Shown in pieces: positions 6,945 through 12,162 of a stretch of 12,162 nt of DNA (positions are counted from its first letter, which is position 1; the number at the start of each line of letters is the position of its first letter). Origin of the DNA: Thermofontimicrobium_A sp034505795. GTDB taxonomy: Bacteria > Zhuqueibacterota > Zhuqueibacteria > Thermofontimicrobiales > Thermofontimicrobiaceae. The position numbers and the translations under genes were made by a program. The stretch is from positions 1 to 12,162 of the forward strand of contig JAPDQM010000118.1 of assembly GCA_034505795.1 (NCBI GenBank). Reading direction: 5' to 3'. Under the pieces are notes generated by a model that saw nothing but the letters and a program-made list of their open reading frames with translations, had not been told where the DNA came from and did not search any database.

Positions 6945-8621
6945 ATGTTAAAAATTGTTGAATGTGTTCCCAATTTTAGTGAAGGTCGTGATCGCAGCAT
7001 TATTGATGCGATTGCAAAAGCGATCCAGGATACGGATGGGGTAAAGTTGTTGGATGTGGATCCGGGGGCTGATACCAATCGCACCGTGATCACGTTTATT
7101 GGCACACCCGAAGGTGTGAAAGAGGCTGCGTATCAGGCGATCAAGCGGGCAGCGGAGTTGATCGATATGCGGCAACATAAAGGCGCCCATGCCCGGATCG
7201 GCGCAACCGATGTGTGTCCGTTTGTGCCCGTGGCTGGTGTGACCATGGCCGATTGTGTGGCGATTGCTCGTGAGGTGGGCCAACGAGTAGCCGAGACGCT
7301 GGACATCCCGGTTTATCTCTATGAAGCAGCGGCCACTCGACCGGAACGACAAAGTCTGGCTAACATTCGCAGCGGTGAATATGAGGGACTGCCAGAAAAG
7401 CTCAGAGATCCCAATTGGCTACCCGATTTTGGCGCGGCTCAATTCAATCCCCGATCCGGCGCTACGGTCATCGGCGCCAGAGAATTTCTCATCGCGTATA
7501 ATGTCAATTTAAATACTCGAGATAAGCGGTTGGCGCATGATATAGCGTTGACGATTCGTGAAACCGGGCGCAACAAGCGAGACGCCACCGGCAATTTTGT
7601 TCGCGATGAAGATGGTAATATCGTGAAAGAGCCGGGGCTGTTGCCAGCTACCCGAGCGGTGGGCTGGTATATTGATGAATATGGTCAGGCGCAGGTTTCG
7701 ATTAATTTGCTCAATTATAAAATCACACCACCGCACATCGCATTTGATACCATTTGCGCCGAAGCGGAAAAGCGAGGATTGCGAGTGACAGGCAGTGAAC
7801 TGGTGGGTTTGATTCCGCTGGCGGCGATGCTGGATGCCGGCCGCTACTACCTGCTCAAACAGGGGAAATCGCCTGGTGTGTCCGAGGAAGAATTGATCGA
7901 AACAGCTATCGTTTCGCTGGGATTGCGCGATCTAACGGAGTTCGATCCCCAAAAGAAGATTATCGAATATCAGGTGCGGGAGCTAAAGGGACCGCTGGTG
8001 CGAAAGGATCTGCGGGACTTTGCCAATGCGGTGTCTTCGGATTCGCCGGCGCCAGGGGGCGGCAGTGTATCGGCATTGGCGGGCGCGCTCGGGGCGGCAT
8101 TGACGGCTATGGTGGCCAATTTGACGGTTGGCAAAAAAGATTATGATGCGTTCTGGGAGGAAATGAAAACCGTGGCCATCCATGCACAACAATATAAGGA
8201 CGAGCTGCTACGCGCGGTAGATAGGGATACCGAGGCCTTCAATCAGGTGATGGCGGCTTTTGCGTTACCCAAAAAATCGGCCGACCAGATGGCACAGCGC
8301 GAGCAGGCGGTAGAGCAAGCGACCAAAAACGCCTGTTTGGTGCCGCTGGATGTCATGAAAAATGCGCTGGAGGTGTTGAAGCTCGCCCGGATTGTGGCCG
8401 ACAGTGGCAATGCCAATGCGGTGAGCGACGCTGGTGTAGCCGCCTTAACGGCACTAACTGCTGTTCAAGGGGCTGGCTTGAACGTGAAAATCAATCTGCC
8501 AGGGATCAAAGATCGGGCATTTGTTGATCAGATGAACGCCGAGGTGAAACGGATTACCGACGACGCGGTGGCTTTGCAACAGCAGGTGTTGGAGATCGTT
8601 CATAGCAAAATTGCTGTCTGA
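6945..8621 (+). CDS. Bifunctional glutamate formiminotransferase / formiminotetrahydrofolate cyclodeaminase
   Basis: A folate-dependent enzyme of histidine breakdown. The first activity moves the formimino group from formiminoglutamate to tetrahydrofolate; the second releases ammonia to give 5,10-methenyl-tetrahydrofolate. The 558 residues match the fused animal-type FTCD. Residues 1-180 are the N-terminal formiminotransferase subdomain (start MLKIVECVPNFSEGRD, catalytic H82 in GAHARIGATDV). Residues about 181-330 are the C-terminal subdomain (GWYIDEYGQAQVSINLLNY). Residues about 353-550 are the cyclodeaminase (SPAPGGGSVSALAGALGAAL, and GNANAVSDAGVAALTAL at 488-504). A GAGGAAG ribosome binding site lies at 6931-6937. 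No hutH, hutU or hutI is in the window, so the histidine pathway would have to be encoded elsewhere. The M14 peptidase starts 3 bases after the stop, indicating coupled translation. Confidence 0.95.
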   Translation: MLKIVECVPNFSEGRDRSIIDAIAKAIQDTDGVKLLDVDPGADTNRTVITFIGTPEGVKEAAYQAIKRAAELIDMRQHKGAHARIGATDVCPFVPVAGVTMADCVAIAREVGQRVAETLDIPVYLYEAAATRPERQSLANIRSGEYEGLPEKLRDPNWLPDFGAAQFNPRSGATVIGAREFLIAYNVNLNTRDKRLAHDIALTIRETGRNKRDATGNFVRDEDGNIVKEPGLLPATRAVGWYIDEYGQAQVSINLLNYKITPPHIAFDTICAEAEKRGLRVTGSELVGLIPLAAMLDAGRYYLLKQGKSPGVSEEELIETAIVSLGLRDLTEFDPQKKIIEYQVRELKGPLVRKDLRDFANAVSSDSPAPGGGSVSALAGALGAALTAMVANLTVGKKDYDAFWEEMKTVAIHAQQYKDELLRAVDRDTEAFNQVMAAFALPKKSADQMAQREQAVEQATKNACLVPLDVMKNALEVLKLARIVADSGNANAVSDAGVAALTALTAVQGAGLNVKINLPGIKDRAFVDQMNAEVKRITDDAVALQQQVLEIVHSKIAV

Positions 8622-8624
8622 TGC

Positions 8625-9830
8625 ATGTTTCAGAAATTTTATTATCTCAATATTCTTCTGGCCGTGCTGTTGATCCTGATTGTCCTGGGTCTGCAACAAT
8701 TCTTTGTGCGATATTTTCGCCAGAACGGTGAGAAAATTCGACTCCGCATTGCTATTCGGACGGAGCAACAGCGGGCTGCGCTGCAACAGTTTTTCCCAAA
8801 TCATTCCCGACTCGATCAAGCAACGTCGATTGAGCTTACCACCGGCTGGCCAGAATTTTTTCGATTGCAGGAAGCTGGTCTGAATCCTGAAATTATCATT
8901 GAAATGGAACAGCAGGAACTGATTGCGCCGCAATGGCCAACGCTGGCCGCTATCGATTCGATCATGCAATTACGGAAGACACAGGATACGCTTTGCTGCC
9001 AGGTGTTGAAGATAGGGGAGAGTGCCGGTTTTCAATTGCCGCTGTATTGCGTCAGGATCACGGATTTTTTGAGCCCTGAGCTTGGCAAACGCTCGGTGTT
9101 GTTCACTGCCGGCCATCATGGGAATGAACCATTGGGCGTGGCGATTTGCTTGCACTTGATCGATTCGCTTTGCAAAGGCTATGCCCGCCATGACCTGGTT
9201 CGGGAATGGCTAAAAAAGGTGGACATTTTTGTCGTGCCGCTCGTCAATCCAGATGGCTACCGGTTGGTACGAGAGGAACGGAAAGGGCTGGTGTGGCGTA
9301 AAAACCTTCGTGATAATGATGGCGATGGTCGATTTTCGCCGAGGATCGATGGGGTGGATTTGAACCGCAATTATGGCCCGGGGGGAGAGCAGGTTCCCGG
9401 CAGCCATTTTTATGCAGGCCCAGTACCTTTTTCAGAACCCGAAACGCAGGGAATTCGTGATCTGGCGCAGCGACAGCGGTTTCTGGCTCACCTGGATTTT
9501 CATAGCGCCGGAGAAGTGGTATTATATCCAATAAGTCACCAGCGAGAGGGCAGCCAAGCTGATCCAATGGGTCAGTTAGCCAATGCGCTGGCGCAGCAAA
9601 TCAAAAAGAGAAATGGTTTTGGCCATTATCGTGTAGCTCCCCTGGATCAGACGGTGGGTCAATGTTCCATCTGGATGCATCGGAAATTAGGAGTGAAGTC
9701 GTTCATCATCGAGGCCGGGGATAGTTATTTTCCAGCGGGTGATGAGATCGATGAACTCGTGAAGGCGAATGCCAGTGCGGCGTTCTGGTTGTTGGAGCAG
9801 GTCGCAACCGGTCGCCTGGACGATAAATAA
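8625..9830 (+). CDS. Membrane-anchored M14 zinc carboxypeptidase
   Basis: A zinc metallopeptidase of the carboxypeptidase A family, probably held in the inner membrane and facing outward. One hydrophobic segment at about 8-28 serves as signal anchor; there is no lipobox cysteine. A family-unlike region at about 35-125 may be a pro- or spacer domain. The catalytic domain spans about 140-395. Zinc ligands are H165 and E168 (HHGNE) and H293 (DFHSAG). The substrate carboxylate site is N247-R248 (DLNRNYG), and the catalytic glutamate is E363 (IIEAG). FYAGPVPFSEPET at 262-274 is also typical. An acidic loop DNDGDGR at 230-236 resembles a calcium site. The ATG lies 3 bases after the formiminotransferase stop and has no ribosome binding site of its own, so translation is likely coupled. 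The natural peptide substrate is unknown; role in peptide uptake or cell wall turnover are both possible. Confidence 0.9.
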   Translation: MFQKFYYLNILLAVLLILIVLGLQQFFVRYFRQNGEKIRLRIAIRTEQQRAALQQFFPNHSRLDQATSIELTTGWPEFFRLQEAGLNPEIIIEMEQQELIAPQWPTLAAIDSIMQLRKTQDTLCCQVLKIGESAGFQLPLYCVRITDFLSPELGKRSVLFTAGHHGNEPLGVAICLHLIDSLCKGYARHDLVREWLKKVDIFVVPLVNPDGYRLVREERKGLVWRKNLRDNDGDGRFSPRIDGVDLNRNYGPGGEQVPGSHFYAGPVPFSEPETQGIRDLAQRQRFLAHLDFHSAGEVVLYPISHQREGSQADPMGQLANALAQQIKKRNGFGHYRVAPLDQTVGQCSIWMHRKLGVKSFIIEAGDSYFPAGDEIDELVKANASAAFWLLEQVATGRLDDK

Positions 9831-10175
9831 GCTGAACTGGCGATATTTTGCTCGAGGCCATGAATGCGGATGGGAACTTGGATCTTAAATTAAAAACAGC
9901 GCCCCACTGGCCTTGATCCGATGGGCTTAAAACGACGCGGCAGAGGTGTCTGTTGAATTTCCGAGAAAACAGGCTCCGTCAACGAAAGCAATTGGTGATG
10001 CGGGTTGGAATGATCTATTTGGTGCGTAATCTAAAATTCACTTTTCTCATTTCGATGCGCCAGTTGGCGGGGAGGAATGACGCTTTTAATTCAAATTCAA
10101 TGATTTTTGTTTAGACCCTATTTAAAGAATCGTAATGTCGCTGCAAACTTTTTTTATATGCAAGGAGAGTGATTC
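9831..10175. other. Gene-free gap between the M14 peptidase and the parvulin gene
   Basis: These 345 bases hold no convincing gene in any frame and no clear terminator. A small 4-bp hairpin (CGCC/GGCG, 10058-10069) and AT-rich stretches after 10080 are visible. The strongest promoter-like pair before the next gene is TTTAGA (10110-10115) and TAATGT (10133-10138) 17 bases apart, which is only a weak match. The promoter of the downstream gene is probably in the last 100 bases. Confidence 0.5.
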
Positions 10176-10718
10176 ATGAAGCGGTTAATTTTTTTACTAA
10201 TCGGTTTTATCCTGGTAATGCTAACTCAGTCTGCGCAATCCCAATTGAAGATCAAAGAGGGCGATGAGCTGTTTGTCAAAGAAGCATCGGAGAAGTTGCG
10301 ACTCTCCCCAAGCGGTTCGGTCATTTGCCAATTGCCGCAGGGCACTAAAGTCTATGCCATTGGCGAGGAGGGCAACTGGGTGGCAGTGCAACTTGTCGGC
10401 TACATTTGGAAAAAATCGCTGACCGATTCGAGGTTCAATATTCCTGGCTTTACGGTACGCGCATTACATATTATGGTTCAAACAGAAGCGGAAGCGAATG
10501 AGATTAAACAACTTCTGGCGCAAGGGGCGGATTTCAAGCAGTTAGCTAAAGAACGATCGAAGGCGCCAACAGCCGATAAAGGCGGCGATCTCGGCATCAT
10601 TACCAAGGGCGACCTGCTGCCAGAACTGGATAAAGCCATCAGCGCGTTGAATGTGGGGGGGATCAGCGAGGTCATTAAGACCGATGCTGGGTTCCATATT
10701 TTCAAACGCATTGAATGA
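10176..10718 (+). CDS. Secreted SH3b - parvulin (PpiC-type) peptidyl-prolyl isomerase
   Basis: A 180-residue exported protein with two small domains. Residues 1-22 are a signal peptide (MKRL, then a hydrophobic core, then TQSAQS); cleavage is likely near residue 22, and no lipobox is seen. Residues about 31-82 look like a bacterial SH3 (SH3b) domain, with KLRLSPSGSVICQLPQGTKV and the closing VGYIWKKSL. Residues about 93-180 are a parvulin domain: histidine H98 in RALHIMVQ, FKQLAKERSKAPTADKGGDLG at its centre, and H174 in the closing GFHIFKRIE. Both conserved parvulin histidines are present. It probably isomerises proline bonds or acts as a chaperone outside the inner membrane, while SH3b may bind cell wall or a partner. 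An AAGGAGAG ribosome binding site precedes the ATG. It faces the convergent minus-strand gene at 10787. Confidence 0.85.
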   Translation: MKRLIFLLIGFILVMLTQSAQSQLKIKEGDELFVKEASEKLRLSPSGSVICQLPQGTKVYAIGEEGNWVAVQLVGYIWKKSLTDSRFNIPGFTVRALHIMVQTEAEANEIKQLLAQGADFKQLAKERSKAPTADKGGDLGIITKGDLLPELDKAISALNVGGISEVIKTDAGFHIFKRIE

Positions 10719-10735
10719 TCGTTGCCAATTAGCAA

Positions 10736-10769
10736 TCCTCCCGCTAACTCTAGCGCGGCGGCGGGAGGA
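10736..10769. terminator. GC-rich hairpin between convergent genes
   Basis: TCCTCCCGC at 10736-10744 pairs perfectly over 9 bp with GCGGGAGGA at 10761-10769, with a 16-base loop. It sits between the stop of the plus-strand parvulin gene (10718) and the stop of the minus-strand gene (10787). Position suggests a shared bidirectional terminator or 3' end stabiliser, but neither side carries a T-run, so intrinsic termination is uncertain. Confidence 0.45.
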
Positions 10770-10786
10770 GCTCTGCGATCGCTGAC

Positions 10787-11089
10787 TCAAGCTCGGACCC
10801 GCTGGTCGATTATCTCGTGGATATCAGGGTATTGGCCAAACCTGTTTAGCGCCGGATTGAGCTGATAAATGGCATCGACTCGACCGTTGGCTATCTCCAC
10901 AAGAATTTTTCTGGATATTAAGTACCCCAGGGCTTCGGTTACCAGATCGATGGTATCCTCCAACCGTTCTTCCAATAACCACCACTCACACAGGCCTTTC
11001 AATGTATCTTTCTGCTGTGGTCTTTTCTGGATATATTTAAGAATATCACAGGCTACGCGTTGTATTTCCAGGTCTGAAAATTTATCCAT
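10787..11089 (-). CDS. Small winged-helix-like protein of unknown function
   Basis: A 100-residue cytoplasmic protein that I cannot assign to a named family. The start is the ATG with its A at 11089, since GGGAGGT (complement of 11096-11102) stands six bases before it; the frame extends further upstream only by reading through a palindrome. It opens MDKFSDLEIQ. Predicted helices are at about 6-23, 27-40 (DTLKGLCEWWLLEER) and 42-60 (TIDLVTEALGYLISRKIL), followed by a short hairpin NGRVDAIYQLNP. This order resembles a winged helix-turn-helix, with the aromatic WWLL in the second helix as its most distinctive feature. It could bind DNA or be a protein-interaction module. It follows the Ig-domain gene in the same direction with 122 bases between them. 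Coding status is well supported by the ribosome binding site and composition; the fold is inferred. Confidence 0.75.
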   Translation of the reverse strand: MDKFSDLEIQRVACDILKYIQKRPQQKDTLKGLCEWWLLEERLEDTIDLVTEALGYLISRKILVEIANGRVDAIYQLNPALNRFGQYPDIHEIIDQRVRA

Positions 11090-11095
11090 AGTTAT

Positions 11096-11102
11096 ACCTC
11101 CC
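11096..11102 (-). promoter_or_regulatory. Ribosome binding site that sets the start of the 100-residue protein
   Basis: Read on the minus strand this is GGGAGGT, six bases before the ATG at 11089. It rules out the upstream in-frame starts near 11203, whose extra residues would be encoded by the palindromic repeats. Confidence 0.75.
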
Positions 11103-11114
11103 TGAAATTTCTTC

Positions 11115-11149
11115 TCAGTGACCGGTCGCTTGGAGCGACCGGTCACTGA
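11115..11149. repeat. Long perfect palindrome, copy 1
   Basis: A 16-bp perfect inverted repeat with a 3-base loop (TGG at 11131-11133). Each arm contains TGACCGGTCGCT or its complement, and within that the self-complementary GACCGGTC (11120-11127 and 11137-11144). It lies 12 bases upstream of the ribosome binding site of the minus-strand gene ending at 10787. No T-run follows in either direction, so it is not a standard intrinsic terminator. It is nearly identical to copy 2. Confidence 0.9.
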
Positions 11150-11173
11150 TGAACAGCAATAGACTGATGTACG

Positions 11174-11204
11174 AGTGACCGGTCGCTTGAAGCGACCGGT
11201 CACT
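11174..11204. repeat. Long perfect palindrome, copy 2
   Basis: A 14-bp perfect inverted repeat with a 3-base loop (TGA at 11188-11190). It is the same unit as copy 1 apart from one loop base and the outer flanks, and contains GACCGGTC at 11177-11184 and 11194-11201. It begins 8 bases after the stop codon of the minus-strand Ig-domain gene. The two copies are 24 bases apart. The arrangement resembles paired REP-type intergenic palindromes. Confidence 0.9.
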
Positions 11205-11211
11205 GAAAGAG

Positions 11212-12162
11212 TTATAGGATTTTCAATTTGATATCCACACTGCGAGAACTGGTGCCATTGGGGCTATCCAATTTGATTTTTACCGTAGCCACGGTCTCTT
11301 TGTCCTTGGTTGGGTCCAGATTGTTCTTCAGGCTCACTTGAAAGGAGGTTTGACCATACCCATAGCGATCGGCTGACGGCATGAGATTGCTTTCCGATAG
11401 CTCGCCGGCTGATGTGGTTACTGTCAAACTGGAGCCAGCGGCTACGGGATTGCCGTTGGAGTCGTACAGCCGAATGCGGATGGTGGCGCTGTTGCCAACC
11501 TTGAGTTCGGTGCTATCGCAGCGGACATCGAAGACCTTGACGCCAACGCTATACACCACCTGTGCGGTCGCCCAGACTTTGATGGGTTTGCCATTCTGAT
11601 CCTGGCCCCAGGTATAAGCCAGGAGCACGGCAACGCCATCATTTTCATAAAAGGTACCATTGGAATTAAACACCAGTCCGCCTTCGAAATCCGGGATGCT
11701 GACATTAAGTTTTAACGTGTCGACATTGGGATTGGGAATATTCAGCGCCGTGAGTTGATTGGGATCCTGCGAAACGAGCATCGGAAAGGGGTTGACGTTT
11801 TGCAGGATGACGCTGGTCTGGCCTTTGTTATTGGTGAGGGCGTCGGAAGTGATAAAGCCGCCCGTGGTGGTAAAATAGACCGCGGTACCCTCCTCGACCG
11901 GATTGTTGTACTTGTCACCGAAATAGCCGGTGATTTTAATTTCCTGGATCGGATTGCCAAAGGCGACGTTGTGCTTGCCATTTTCTATAGCCAACGTGGC
12001 GTGAGGAATGACATCGTTGGCATTGGCCGGATTGATCCACATGTAGGGCGGACCGGAGCGGATGACAATATTGGTGGTCTGGGCCACTACCTGCGGATAG
12101 TCGACCAGTTCGGCTTGGATTTGCACTGTGCCAGAACGAGTGCCTGCACGAATAGTAGCATC
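11212..12162 (-). CDS. Surface protein with bacterial Ig-like (invasin/Big_1-type) domains, C-terminal end only
   Basis: The last 316 residues of a larger protein whose frame stays open to the window edge; the ATG/GTG codons in the window are internal, since the residues before them (DATIRAGTRSGTVQIQA) continue an Ig-like domain. At least one more Big_1-type domain is clear at about 11949-11797 on the minus strand (ITGYFGDKYNNPV, GTAVYFTTTGGFITS, then NKGQTSVILQ). A second, less typical one covers about 11550-11215 (IRIRLYDSNGNPVAAGSS, TVTTSAGELSES, then GYGQTSFQVSL). Between them is a region rich in Asn and aromatics (about 11790-11560) that I do not recognise. Such domains form rod-like extracellular stalks in adhesins and in other surface proteins. 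There is no LPXTG or clear sorting signal at the C-terminus, which ends VDIKLKIL. Two long palindromes follow the stop. Confidence 0.85.
   Translation of the reverse strand, partial: DATIRAGTRSGTVQIQAELVDYPQVVAQTTNIVIRSGPPYMWINPANANDVIPHATLAIENGKHNVAFGNPIQEIKITGYFGDKYNNPVEEGTAVYFTTTGGFITSDALTNNKGQTSVILQNVNPFPMLVSQDPNQLTALNIPNPNVDTLKLNVSIPDFEGGLVFNSNGTFYENDGVAVLLAYTWGQDQNGKPIKVWATAQVVYSVGVKVFDVRCDSTELKVGNSATIRIRLYDSNGNPVAAGSSLTVTTSAGELSESNLMPSADRYGYGQTSFQVSLKNNLDPTKDKETVATVKIKLDSPNGTSSRSVDIKLKIL

Noticed and set aside
9797..9815. ACCGGTCGC near the end of the M14 gene as another copy of the right-end palindrome unit
   Set aside because: Only one arm's core matches, it is inside coding sequence and has no inverted partner, so chance is the simpler explanation.
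11090..11203. N-terminal extension of the 100-residue protein to an upstream start at 11203
   Set aside because: The added 38 residues would be encoded by the palindromic repeats (giving two similar TGR-KRPVT stretches), and a strong ribosome binding site lies directly before the internal ATG at 11089.

Overview
The window reads as a piece of a bacterial chromosome of moderate GC content, with eleven protein genes I can support: nine on the plus strand and two on the minus strand at the right end. No tRNA, rRNA, CRISPR array, transposase, integrase or phage gene is visible. The gene content is a radical SAM protein fused to DUF2344, RNase G, a fused formiminotransferase-cyclodeaminase, an M14 carboxypeptidase with an acidic Ca-type loop, and a large Ig-domain surface protein. 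This mix suggests an environmental Gram-negative bacterium, perhaps of the FCB superphylum or a candidate phylum near Calditrichota/KSB1. That placement is an inference from gene style only and is weak.

Left part (1-5056) is a housekeeping block. The end of the radical SAM/DUF2344 gene is followed by rng (RNase G), rplU (L21), rpmA (L27) and mdh (malate dehydrogenase). The order radical SAM - rng - rplU - rpmA is familiar from many bacteria. A near-consensus sigma70 promoter overlaps the rng stop codon, so the two ribosomal protein genes can be transcribed separately from rng. A clear rho-independent terminator (5027-5056) follows mdh and closes the block.

Middle part (5057-9830) holds two gene pairs. 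An M24-family (Xaa-Pro-type) metallopeptidase is followed closely by a DUF202 membrane protein. After a 258-base gap, a bifunctional formiminotransferase/cyclodeaminase is followed 3 bases later by a membrane-anchored M14 zinc carboxypeptidase. The common theme is amino acid and peptide breakdown.

Right part (9831-12162) looks more accessory. A 345-base gene-free gap precedes a secreted protein that joins an SH3b domain to a parvulin-type prolyl isomerase. Facing it on the minus strand are a 100-residue winged-helix-like protein of unknown function and, upstream of that, the C-terminal end of a surface protein with bacterial Ig-like (invasin/Big_1-type) domains. Between these two minus-strand genes lie two nearly identical long palindromes carrying four copies of GACCGGTC. 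They are the most striking unexplained sequence in the window. I see no strong evidence for a complete novel multi-gene system here; the palindrome pair and its neighbours are the best place to look.
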